Source: an uncultured Pelagibacteraceae bacterium (GTDB taxonomy: Bacteria; Pseudomonadota; Alphaproteobacteria; Pelagibacterales; Pelagibacteraceae). Taken from it: 64,000 bases of DNA. The notes under the pieces are model-generated. The model had not been told where the DNA came from and did no database searches. It was given only the letters and a program-made list of their open reading frames with translations. Shown here piece after piece: positions 26,551 through 34,548 of the stretch. Each line of letters begins with the position of its first letter. Position 1 is the first letter of the stretch. The stretch covers positions 62,001 through 126,000 of the forward strand of contig CABZFF010000001.1 in NCBI GenBank assembly GCA_902524945.1, written 5' to 3'. A program made the position numbers and the translations under genes.

Positions 26551-27492
26551 TTAATTTATCCAACTATTAAAAGTTTTTTGATTTGATTTAATCCATTCTT
26601 CAGCATGTTTCTTTATTGCTTTTTCACTTTTCTCACCATTATTCATTTTTAAGTTCTGAGCAGCAATATCAGCTAAAGGTATAGATGCTTTTTTCAAAAA
26701 CTTTTCTACTTTTGGATTGGCTTTTAAAAAATCAACATTAGCAGCTGGTCTAATGTCGTTTACTCCAAATCCCATGTTAAGTTTTGATTTAGTTGCGTTA
26801 GGTACGCTAACTTCTTTTGTTTCACTAAAAGGAGCTTCGATCCAAACTACATCTTCACCTAATTTTAAAGTACCGACTGTCCAATTCGGAGTCCAAGTAT
26901 AAAATAAAACAGGTTTACCGTTTTTATATCTTGAAATTATATCTGCCATTGCAGCAGAGTAATCTGCTTTTATAGGATTAATAAATTCACCCAAACCAAG
27001 TTCTTTAAAATGTTTTGATATAATTTTTTCACAACCCCATCCTGGATGGCAGGCAACCATATCTGCTTTACCATCGCCATTAGAGTCAAACTCTTTAGCG
27101 TGATTTTTTATATCCATTACAGACTTAATATTAAATTTGTCTGCAGTTTTTTTGTCAATTAAGTAACCTTGCAAGCCACCGCTTTTTGCAACATAACCTA
27201 CAGGTTTAACTTTTCCCATAGCTTCTTTTACATATGAGTCATGGTTTCCAAACCATCCATTTACCCAAAGATCCATATCTCCTGCTGCTGCCGCAACATA
27301 GAACACCTGGGGCTTCATAACAGTTGGGCCGGTAACTTTATAACCCATTTTTTCTAGTGCTTTTTTATAAACTTCTGCTTGGAAATAACCTGTATCCCAA
27401 TCAGCTTTACCCATTTTTATTTCTTTTGCGTTTATTGATAAACTTAATGTTGAAACAAAAACTATAGTTATTAATGTTTTTAATAATTTCAT
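26551..27492 (-). CDS. proX: Glycine-betaine-type substrate-binding protein (copy 1)
   Basis: Same length (313 residues) and layout as the copy at 25480-26421. The signal peptide ends near SINA-K. The cage motifs WDTGYFQAE, LWVNGWFG and FYTWTPNW are retained, but the pocket loop reads ACHPGWGCE where the other copy has ACPPGWGCE, and SGGLQGYLID replaces GGGAQGYLID. Those differences near the predicted ligand site suggest divided specificity. AGAAGGAT before the ATG gives a recognisable ribosome site. A strong stem-loop follows the stop codon, so this first cistron may be the more abundant. Confidence 0.9.
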   Translation of the reverse strand: MKLLKTLITIVFVSTLSLSINAKEIKMGKADWDTGYFQAEVYKKALEKMGYKVTGPTVMKPQVFYVAAAAGDMDLWVNGWFGNHDSYVKEAMGKVKPVGYVAKSGGLQGYLIDKKTADKFNIKSVMDIKNHAKEFDSNGDGKADMVACHPGWGCEKIISKHFKELGLGEFINPIKADYSAAMADIISRYKNGKPVLFYTWTPNWTVGTLKLGEDVVWIEAPFSETKEVSVPNATKSKLNMGFGVNDIRPAANVDFLKANPKVEKFLKKASIPLADIAAQNLKMNNGEKSEKAIKKHAEEWIKSNQKTFNSWIN

Positions 27493-27578
27493 AATTATCC
27501 TTCTGTTACTATTATATTAAATTATTAAAAATTTTGATGAAAAGAGAGTATTGTCGCAGAGATATTTAATAGGGTGGT

Positions 27579-27977
27579 CTAATCTTTTTTACACTTTTTA
27601 CAAATACCAAAAAATTCTAAATTAAATCTTTTAAATTTCATTCCTTTTCTATAATTAAAACCTGATAAATATTTTGAAAGTTTAGCGTCACTTATTTCAT
27701 CAACCATTTCACAACTTTCACAAATAGAAAATGCTGTTGCTTTAGAAATTTCACAATCTGAACTCCTGCAAGCAACAAAAGCATTTTTACTTTCTATTTT
27801 ATGAATTTTACCCATTTCAATCAACTTATCTAAAGCTCGATAAATTTGTTGTGGTGCGTTAATTCCTTTTTTTTGTACATTAAAAAGTATAGAGTAAGCT
27901 TTTAATGGACCCTTCGCTTTTTCAATAATATCTAAAACAATTTTTTGATTTCTAGAAAGTATTTGTGTTTGTGGCAT
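27579..27977 (-). CDS. zur: Zinc uptake regulator, Fur family
   Basis: A 132-residue Fur-family repressor. The N-terminal winged helix contains AYSILFNVQKKGINAPQQIYRALDKL, and the C-terminal dimer domain has two CXXC-type pairs, CESC near residue 88 and CKKC near residue 128, for structural zinc. Its position last in znuC-znuB-zur and the presence of Zur boxes before znuC identify it as Zur rather than Fur. It should repress its own operon and znuA when zinc is plentiful. The N-terminus MPQTQILSRNQ is compatible with the chosen ATG. Confidence 0.88.
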   Translation of the reverse strand: MPQTQILSRNQKIVLDIIEKAKGPLKAYSILFNVQKKGINAPQQIYRALDKLIEMGKIHKIESKNAFVACRSSDCEISKATAFSICESCEMVDEISDAKLSKYLSGFNYRKGMKFKRFNLEFFGICKKCKKD

Positions 27978-28000
27978 AAATATAAATTATCAATTTGATA

Positions 28001-28804
28001 TCATTTTTTTAATTCTGAAAATTTTTTAAACTTAATAAGTGAAAAACAAAAAAGTATTAAGGCTGCAGTTATTATTGATGGACCCGAAGCCGTATTAAAT
28101 TCTAAAGAAGAAAATAATCCTATTAAAATTGATAATAACCCTCCAATTGTCGACAAAAAAACCATCTGTATGGGATTGTTTGATATGTTTCTTGCAAGAG
28201 CAGCAGGAATAATTAGCATTCCAGTAATTAAAAGTAGTCCGACTATTTTAATTGAAATAGCAATTATTGCTGCCATCAAAATTGTAAATATTGCATTATA
28301 TCTATCAGGCTTCATCCCTTCTGCTTTAGCCAAATCGTAATTTATTGTAGATGCGAACAAAGGCTTCCATATAAATTTTAAAATTATTAAGATAAATATT
28401 CCACTACCCCAAATTAATAATAAATCGTTTTGATTTACAGCTAATATATCACCAAACAACAATCCCATGACATCAAATCTAATAGTTGTTAAAAATCCAA
28501 TAATTACAAGTCCTATCGCTAGTGATGAATGTGCTAACAAACCTAATAAAGCATCATTAGGAAGATTTGTTTTAGTTTGAAGTTGAAGAAGGAAAATTGC
28601 TAAAACTGCTGATATTAAAAAAACTGAAAACGCAATATTAAGTTCAAAAACTAAAGCCATAGTTACACCCAATAAAGCTGAATGTGAAAGTGTACCTGCA
28701 AAAAAAGACAATCTTCTCCATATTACAAAACACCCTAGTGGACCTGTTATTAAAGCTATTCCAATTCCAGCAATTAGAGCTCTTATAAAAAAATCATCAA
28801 GCAT
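28001..28804 (-). CDS. znuB: Zinc ABC transporter permease
   Basis: A 267-residue permease of the ABC-3 family with about seven to eight membrane helices. GPLGCFVIWRRLSFFAGTLSHSALLG near the N-terminus is the family signature, and AEGM...RYN in the middle is the ATPase-coupling loop. It is one base from znuC and 23 bases ahead of zur. Together with ZnuA and ZnuC it imports Zn2+ across the inner membrane. Confidence 0.93.
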   Translation of the reverse strand: MLDDFFIRALIAGIGIALITGPLGCFVIWRRLSFFAGTLSHSALLGVTMALVFELNIAFSVFLISAVLAIFLLQLQTKTNLPNDALLGLLAHSSLAIGLVIIGFLTTIRFDVMGLLFGDILAVNQNDLLLIWGSGIFILIILKFIWKPLFASTINYDLAKAEGMKPDRYNAIFTILMAAIIAISIKIVGLLLITGMLIIPAALARNISNNPIQMVFLSTIGGLLSILIGLFSSLEFNTASGPSIITAALILFCFSLIKFKKFSELKK

Positions 28805-28805
28805 A

Positions 28806-29552
28806 TTATTTTTGATCTATTGTTCCATCTTGAGAGTGAGTGTGATCATGTTTGTGCTCGTATAAAGATAAGATATTTGAAGCTCTATCGCCGAACAATT
28901 CCTTATATTTGTTATCCTTAATTACTTTTTGAGGTGTGCCAGAACAACAGACATGTCCATTTAAACATATCACGAAATCAGTAGCAGACATAACTACATG
29001 TAGATCATGTGAAATTAATAGTATTCCACATTTCATTTTTTCTGTAATTTTTTTGATTAATTCATATAAAGCAATTTCTCCTTTAAAATCAACGCCTTGC
29101 ACTGGCTCATCAAGAACTAGTAATTCCGGTTGTTTAGAAATAGCTCTAGCTATCAAAACTCTTTGAAACTCTCCTCCAGATAAATTACTTAAGCTTTTAT
29201 CTTTTAAATGTTCAACACCTGTTAAATTTAAAGCGTTCTTAATTTGATCTTGAGTTAAATTTTCAGTTAAAGACATAAAATCAAGTACCCTTATTGGTAA
29301 GGTCCAATCTATTGAAATTTTTTGAGGAACATATCCAATTTTATCAGTGTATGTTTTAACTTTGCCATCTATCTTTTTATATATTCCTAAAGCAATTTTT
29401 GCAGTTGTTGATTTCCCAGATCCATTAGGGCCAATCAAAGTAACTATTTCACTTTGTTTAACTTCAAACGAAACTCCTTTCACCAAAGATTTGTCATTAA
29501 TAGAAAAGCCGACATTTTCAACCTTTAGTAGAACTTTATTTTTATTTTCCAT
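28806..29552 (-). CDS. znuC: Zinc ABC transporter ATP-binding protein
   Basis: A 248-residue ABC ATPase. Walker A is GPNGSGKST near residue 42, the signature is LSGGEFQRV near residue 126, Walker B is LLVLDEPVQGVD and the switch histidine is in LISHDLHVV. The C-terminal tail YEHKHDHTHSQDG is histidine-rich, as in many zinc-handling proteins. It is the first gene of znuC-znuB-zur and diverges from znuA across a 59-base region holding two Zur boxes. Confidence 0.94.
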   Translation of the reverse strand: MENKNKVLLKVENVGFSINDKSLVKGVSFEVKQSEIVTLIGPNGSGKSTTAKIALGIYKKIDGKVKTYTDKIGYVPQKISIDWTLPIRVLDFMSLTENLTQDQIKNALNLTGVEHLKDKSLSNLSGGEFQRVLIARAISKQPELLVLDEPVQGVDFKGEIALYELIKKITEKMKCGILLISHDLHVVMSATDFVICLNGHVCCSGTPQKVIKDNKYKELFGDRASNILSLYEHKHDHTHSQDGTIDQK

Positions 29553-29578
29553 AATAAAAAATCCTTGACCTCAAATAT

Positions 29579-29608
29579 GTTATATTATAACAAACGTTAT
29601 ATTATAAC
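29579..29608. promoter_or_regulatory. Two tandem Zur boxes between znuC and znuA
   Basis: GTTATATTATAAC occurs twice, at 29579-29591 and 29596-29608, 17 bases apart start to start. Each matches the known GTTATA-N-TATAAC core of the proteobacterial Zur operator. On the minus strand each contains a TATAAT hexamer that could be the znuC -10. The downstream box ends three bases before the znuA start codon, so Zur bound there would also cover the znuA translation start region of the DNA. Confidence 0.85.
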
Positions 29609-29611
29609 ACT

Positions 29612-30616
29612 ATGATAAACAAATTTATTAGGCTTACAATTACTTTATTTTTTGCATTAAATCTAAGTTTTTCTGCTAAGGCAGATATAAAAGTTGTAAC
29701 TTCTATTAAACCTATACATTCATTAGCTAGTTATTTGATGGATGGAGTGGGTAAACCAGATTTGATTGTAGATGGATATAATTCTCCACATGGATTTGCA
29801 TTAAAACCATCACACGCGAAAATGTTACAAAATGCTAACCTAGTATTTTGGGTCGGCGAAGACTTAGAAACTTTTTTAGAAAAACCATTAAAATCAATAG
29901 CAAAAAAAGCTGAAAAAATAGAATTAATGGAAATTAAGGGATTAAATAAGTTAGAATTTAGAGAAAGAAATATATTTGAAGGTCATGATGATCATGGACA
30001 TGGTCATAAAAAAGATAAACATGATGACCATAAAGAAGCTAAAAATGATGATCATAATGATCATGGTCATAAAGAGGATAAACATGATGATCATCACGGA
30101 CATGGTCATGGTGAACACGACCCACATATTTGGCTTGATCCAATGAATGCAAAAGTAATATTAAGTGAAATGGCAGAACATCTTATTGAAAACGATCAAG
30201 AAAATGCCTCTAAATATAAATCTAATTTAAAAAAAGCACATAAAGATTTAGACAAACTTACAAAAAAAATAAAATCAGAGTTGAATAAAGATTTTAAATC
30301 AATTGTTTTTCATGACGCCTACCAGTATTTCGAAAAAAGATTTGGTGTAAATGTCTTAGGAGCTTTTACTGTAAATGCAGATGTATTGCCAGGTGCAGAG
30401 CAATTATCTGAAATAAGAGAAATAATTGAGCACGAAAAAGTAAGCTGTGTGTTTTCTGAACCTCAATTCAATCCTGATATAATCAATGCAGTGGCAAAAG
30501 ATACGAATATAAAAACTGGGGTTATAGATCCATTAGGAGCGACTCTTAATAAGGGAAAAAATTTATATTTCGATTTAATTAAGAATATGTCTTCTTCTTT
30601 TAAAGTCTGTTTATAA
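29612..30616 (+). CDS. znuA: Zinc ABC transporter substrate-binding protein
   Basis: A 334-residue periplasmic zinc-binding protein with a signal peptide cleaved near SAKA-D (residue 24). Metal-site motifs are NSPHGFALKPS near residue 58, DPHIWLDP after the loop, FHDAYQYF, and SEPQFNPDII with the C-terminal aspartate region. Between residues about 125 and 172 lies a histidine/aspartate-rich loop with many HDDH and HGHGH motifs that gathers zinc. Zur boxes abut the ATG with no room for a Shine-Dalgarno sequence, so the messenger may be leaderless. It converges on the ATP-grasp gene with three bases between stops. Confidence 0.94.
   Translation: MINKFIRLTITLFFALNLSFSAKADIKVVTSIKPIHSLASYLMDGVGKPDLIVDGYNSPHGFALKPSHAKMLQNANLVFWVGEDLETFLEKPLKSIAKKAEKIELMEIKGLNKLEFRERNIFEGHDDHGHGHKKDKHDDHKEAKNDDHNDHGHKEDKHDDHHGHGHGEHDPHIWLDPMNAKVILSEMAEHLIENDQENASKYKSNLKKAHKDLDKLTKKIKSELNKDFKSIVFHDAYQYFEKRFGVNVLGAFTVNADVLPGAEQLSEIREIIEHEKVSCVFSEPQFNPDIINAVAKDTNIKTGVIDPLGATLNKGKNLYFDLIKNMSSSFKVCL
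29999..30094 (+). repeat. Imperfect tandem-type repeat in the ZnuA histidine loop
   Basis: A 33-base unit at 29999-30031 recurs at 30062-30094 with three differences by eye, encoding HGHKKDKHDDH and HGHKEDKHDDH. The 63-base offset keeps the frame. It indicates that the metal-gathering loop grew by internal duplication. Confidence 0.75.
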
Positions 30617-30619
30617 AAA

Positions 30620-32062
30620 TTACTTCTCAATTACTAAAGTGTCTTTAGAACCACCGCCTTGGGAACTATTCACTATAGTGCTACCCTTTTTGAGCGCAAC
30701 TCTAGTCAATCCACCTGTTGTAACCCAAGATTTCTTACCAGTTAATACAAATGGTCTTAAATCTAAATGTCTTGGCTCAATTCCTTCTTCAGAAATTGTT
30801 GGTGTTGTTGAAAGTATTTCTAATGGTTGAGCAATATATGCCTCGGGCTTAGCTTTAATCTTATTAATCATTAGTTCTCGCTCATCTTTAGACGATTTAG
30901 GACCAATTAATATTCCATTTCCTCCAGATCCATTAGTAGGTTTAACAACTAATTTTGAAATATTTTCTATAACATGATCTTTATGAATTTTTTTTCTACA
31001 TAAAAAAGTTTTTACTTGTTTAAGTTTAGGCTCCTCATCTAAATAAAATTTAATCATCTTGTCTACATATGAGTAAATTGCTTTATCATCAGCGATACCA
31101 GTCCCAGGTGCGTTTATAATGCCAACATTTCCTTTTCTCCAACATTTAAATAAACCTGGTACACCTAGTAACGAGTGTTTATAAAAAACTTTTGGATCTA
31201 AAAAGTTATCATCTATTCTTCTATAAATACAATCTACTTTTAACGGTCCTGTAACAGTTTTCATATAGACAAAATCTTTTTCAACAAATAAATCTTTTCC
31301 TTCGACTAAAGCTATACCCATTTGTTCGGCTAAAAATCTGTGTTCAAAATAAGCTGAATTAAATCTTCCTGGAGTTAAAACACACATGTGTGGATTTTTA
31401 GTTTTTCGAGGAACACACTCTAGCATGCAATGATACAATTTATTAGGATACTGGTGTATTGAGGCAACTTTATATTTTGTAAATAATTCTGGAAAAACAT
31501 CTCTCATTACCATTCGATTTTCAAGCATGTAGGAAACACCTGAAGGGACTCTAAGATTGTCTTCGAGCACCATAAACTCTCCATCAATATTTCGAATTAA
31601 ATCAACACCTGAAATATTTGACCAAGATTTATATTTTGGAGAAAATCCATAACACTCTCTCAAATAATGAGGAGAATTAAATACTAGCTCTTCAGGAATA
31701 ATATTATCTTTAAATATTTTTCTATCATTATATACATCGTCAATAAATAAGTTAAGCGCTTTAACTCTTTGAAGTAAGCCTTTAGAAACCTTTAACCAAT
31801 CTTTTTTTAAAATTATTCTTGGTATTATATCTAATGGCCATTTTTTTTCGTGAAGTTTTTTACCAGATGAATATACTCTAAAATTAATTCCTCTTGCGCT
31901 TATGGTGCTTGCACAGTTTTTTTCAATTTCATTTAATTTCTTAAATCCATGCCTTTCTAAAATATGTGAGATTATTATAGCCTGCCTACGCAACTTATTA
32001 TCAGAGTTTAGATATTCGTCATAAGTTTTTTTAGAATCGTATTTTTTCCACAAATTTACCAT
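30620..32062 (-). CDS. Circularly permuted ATP-grasp protein (COG2308 type)
   Basis: A 480-residue protein of the circularly permuted ATP-grasp family. The glycine-rich nucleotide loop PTNGSGGNGILIGP is near residue 380, followed by the acidic and basic residues of DLRPFVL and the C-terminal GGGSKDTLVIE. GVSYMLENRMVMRDVFPE in the first third is also typical. In other bacteria such proteins are encoded with an alpha-E protein, a transglutaminase-like protein and the Anbu protease, and are thought to build a peptide-like product. Here only Anbu is nearby, divergent across 105 bases. The product is unknown. Confidence 0.88.
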   Translation of the reverse strand: MVNLWKKYDSKKTYDEYLNSDNKLRRQAIIISHILERHGFKKLNEIEKNCASTISARGINFRVYSSGKKLHEKKWPLDIIPRIILKKDWLKVSKGLLQRVKALNLFIDDVYNDRKIFKDNIIPEELVFNSPHYLRECYGFSPKYKSWSNISGVDLIRNIDGEFMVLEDNLRVPSGVSYMLENRMVMRDVFPELFTKYKVASIHQYPNKLYHCMLECVPRKTKNPHMCVLTPGRFNSAYFEHRFLAEQMGIALVEGKDLFVEKDFVYMKTVTGPLKVDCIYRRIDDNFLDPKVFYKHSLLGVPGLFKCWRKGNVGIINAPGTGIADDKAIYSYVDKMIKFYLDEEPKLKQVKTFLCRKKIHKDHVIENISKLVVKPTNGSGGNGILIGPKSSKDERELMINKIKAKPEAYIAQPLEILSTTPTISEEGIEPRHLDLRPFVLTGKKSWVTTGGLTRVALKKGSTIVNSSQGGGSKDTLVIEK

Positions 32063-32167
32063 TTATTAATTCTTAATAGTTTGATGCCTATATCAAATGC
32101 ACAAATTAGATAATAGCTATGATAATTAAGAATTGAATAATTACTATTTTTTAAATAAGAATTCACC

Positions 32168-32887
32168 ATGACATATTGTATAGGTATAAAGACCAATGAG
32201 GGTGTTGTTTTAGCTTCTGACTCCAGAACAAACGCTGGCTTAGATAATGTAAATATATATTCTAAAATGCTTACTTACGATGTTGGAGATAGAACTGTTG
32301 TGATTGTTACTTCAGGAAATTTGGCAACATCACAAGCAGTTTTCAAGTCTATTGAGAAGGATATAAAAGATAATTCCGCTCCGAATCTGAATAAGTGTAA
32401 AGATTTTGAGCAAATAGCATCTTATGTTGGAAAACTTACAATTAAACATTCATCACCAGACGGAGTAAATACGGATAGTTTGGTTCTAGGAGCCACGTTT
32501 ATTATCGGAGGACAAATAAGAGGTCAGGATTTAGAACTATACCTTGTTTATCCTCAAGGAAATTATATTAGACCTGCAGATAGTAAGCCTTATTTAGTAA
32601 TTGGCGAAGTAAAGTACGGTAAACCAATACTCGACAGAGTGATAACTCCAAATGTATCTATTGGCGATGCATCAAGATGTGCATTGATCTCTATGGACTC
32701 CACACTAAAAAGTGATTTAACAGTTGGTCCACCTATAGATATAGCTGTTTATAAAAAAGATCAAAAAAAATTATCTTATCTCAAATGTTTGAATACATCT
32801 GATGAAGATTATAAAAGAATTTGTAATCAGTGGTCTGATAAAGTTTTACAAGTTTTTGATACTTTTCCAAAATTTGATTGGGAATAA
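32168..32887 (+). CDS. Anbu-type proteasome-like protease
   Basis: A 239-residue member of the proteasome beta-like group called Anbu (COG3484). The N-terminus MTYCIGIKTNEGVVLASDSR places Thr2 as the nucleophile after removal of Met1, with the D.R and later lysine region typical of Ntn hydrolases, and the SxDG-like GDASRCALISMDSTL segment near residue 170. Anbu forms open helical rings in characterised species, and its proteolytic activity is disputed. Its usual partner, the ATP-grasp protein, is divergent upstream. Alpha-E and transglutaminase genes are not here. Confidence 0.88.
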   Translation: MTYCIGIKTNEGVVLASDSRTNAGLDNVNIYSKMLTYDVGDRTVVIVTSGNLATSQAVFKSIEKDIKDNSAPNLNKCKDFEQIASYVGKLTIKHSSPDGVNTDSLVLGATFIIGGQIRGQDLELYLVYPQGNYIRPADSKPYLVIGEVKYGKPILDRVITPNVSIGDASRCALISMDSTLKSDLTVGPPIDIAVYKKDQKKLSYLKCLNTSDEDYKRICNQWSDKVLQVFDTFPKFDWE

Positions 32888-32892
32888 TTTTC

Positions 32893-33540
32893 TTAGGTAA
32901 TTATTTCTGCAAATCTATTTTCTATTAAATTTAATTTAAGATTGTTTTTTTTGGTGAAATCGTTAATTGCTTTTTCTACTTCTGCAATATAACTTTCTTT
33001 ACCATAATCATCACATAGAATAACTTTCTTCTGATCTTTCATGCCTCCATATAAAATCATGAGATCATTAGTTACAGTTTCGTAACTATGTCCCCCATCA
33101 AGGAATACGAAATCGATTTTTTGTAAATCTATTTCTTTTAAAACCTTATTTGTATCACCAGCGATTAACTTTATATTTTGGCTATATTCTTGCAGGAGTT
33201 TTTGAACACTCTCAATTGAATTTAAATTTTCTTTTAGAATATAGTTATAATAAATATTTTTTAATGGATTAGAAAATTTCTGATCTTTTAAAAAATTAGG
33301 TTTAATCTCATCTCTTTTATCTTTTTGATCGATGCCAAATAAATCTATCCCCGTGTAAGAAAAATTTTTTCCGTGTGATTTATATAAAAAATCGCAGGTA
33401 TTTTTTGCAGTCACCCCACAAAAAACACCTATCTCCAAAACATTTTTCGGATTATAATTTGAAAGTCTCTCAAGAAAAATGTTTCCCCATTTTCCTTTTA
33501 AGCCAGATTTTCTCCAATAACTTTTATATTTTAACTGCAA
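32893..33540 (-). CDS. Class I SAM-dependent methyltransferase (TylF-like)
   Basis: A 215-residue protein with the methyltransferase loop VLEIGVFCGVTAKN near residue 35 and VFLDGGHSYETVTNDL near residue 150, the Asp-Gly-Gly-His form of the substrate/metal motif seen in macrocin-type O-methyltransferases. The start MQLKYKSYWRKSGLKGKWG is basic and aromatic. It follows nrdB by three bases and probably relies on nrdAB transcription, although no functional link is obvious. Substrate unknown; a glycan methylation role is plausible. Confidence 0.72.
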   Translation of the reverse strand: MQLKYKSYWRKSGLKGKWGNIFLERLSNYNPKNVLEIGVFCGVTAKNTCDFLYKSHGKNFSYTGIDLFGIDQKDKRDEIKPNFLKDQKFSNPLKNIYYNYILKENLNSIESVQKLLQEYSQNIKLIAGDTNKVLKEIDLQKIDFVFLDGGHSYETVTNDLMILYGGMKDQKKVILCDDYGKESYIAEVEKAINDFTKKNNLKLNLIENRFAEIIT

Positions 33541-33543
33541 ATA

Positions 33544-34548
33544 TTAAGCAAAAACTTCGCCCCATGTACCTTGTGTCGAAGCTTTAGAATATTCTGTAGC
33601 TCTTCCTTCAAAAAAGTTCATGTGCTCTACTCCATTAAGCATTGTGTCTAACCATGTTAATGGATTTTTCTTAACGTCGTATATTGGCTCTAGACCTAGT
33701 TGCTCCAATCTTCTGTTACCGATAAATCTGATATACTGTTTAACTTCATCAGCTGCTAAACCCTGCATTGGGCCCATTTGAAAAGCAAGATCGATAAATG
33801 CATCTTCATGGTGAACAATTGTTTTGCAAGCTTCATAGATTTCATTTTTTAGTTTATCATTCCAAATTTGCGGTTCTTCTTTAATAAAATCTCTAAAAAG
33901 TCTAATCATAGAGTTACAGTGCAAAGTTTCATCTCTAACTGACCAGGTCACTATTTGCCCCATTCCTTTCATCTTATTAAATCTTGGGAAGTTTAATAAA
34001 ATTGCAAAGCTAGCAAATAATTGTAAACCTTCAGTGAAAGCTGAAAACACTGCCATTGTCATTGCGATGTTATGTTTAGATTTAACATCAAAGCCTTGCA
34101 TGTAATCGTACTTATCCTTCATTTCTTTGTACTGTAAAAAAGCTGAGTATTCTGTTTCTGGCATTCCTATAGTATCTAATAGATGAGAATAAGCAGCGAT
34201 ATGAACTGTTTCCATTGCAGCAAAGGCTGTCATCATCATTAAAACTTCTGTAGGTTTAAACACTGTTGTGTAGTGTCTTAAGTAACAGTTGTTTACTTCA
34301 ACATCTGCTTGGGTAAAAAATCTAAATATGTGGGTTAAAAGATTTTTTTCTTCTACTGAAAGATTTTTTTGCCAATCTCTTACATCATCCCCTAAAGGTA
34401 CTTCTTCTGGAAGCCAATGAATTCTTTGTTGGGTTAACCAGGCATCGTAACACCATGGATATCTAAATGGCTTGTAAACTGGGTTTTCTACTAATAAACC
34501 CATCTTAGGCTGAATAATTGTTGGTTTAGTTTTTTCTGCTATTGACAT
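33544..34548 (-). CDS. nrdB: Ribonucleoside-diphosphate reductase, class Ia beta subunit
   Basis: A 334-residue NrdB that carries the diiron-tyrosyl radical. Metal ligands lie in FTQADVEVNN, AAMETVHIAAYSH (glutamate, histidine and the radical tyrosine), FTEGLQLFASF and VRDETLHCNSM. A GAGGAG sequence eight bases before ATG at 34548 fixes the start at MSIAEKTK rather than the GTG nine bases upstream. It overlaps nrdA by ten bases. The C-terminal tail GTWGEVFA would dock to NrdA. Confidence 0.95.
   Translation of the reverse strand: MSIAEKTKPTIIQPKMGLLVENPVYKPFRYPWCYDAWLTQQRIHWLPEEVPLGDDVRDWQKNLSVEEKNLLTHIFRFFTQADVEVNNCYLRHYTTVFKPTEVLMMMTAFAAMETVHIAAYSHLLDTIGMPETEYSAFLQYKEMKDKYDYMQGFDVKSKHNIAMTMAVFSAFTEGLQLFASFAILLNFPRFNKMKGMGQIVTWSVRDETLHCNSMIRLFRDFIKEEPQIWNDKLKNEIYEACKTIVHHEDAFIDLAFQMGPMQGLAADEVKQYIRFIGNRRLEQLGLEPIYDVKKNPLTWLDTMLNGVEHMNFFEGRATEYSKASTQGTWGEVFA

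Noticed and set aside
29579-29608. Short direct repeat as a CRISPR or transposon end
   Set aside because: Only two copies with a four-base spacer; the sequence is an exact match to the Zur operator core and lies between zinc genes.
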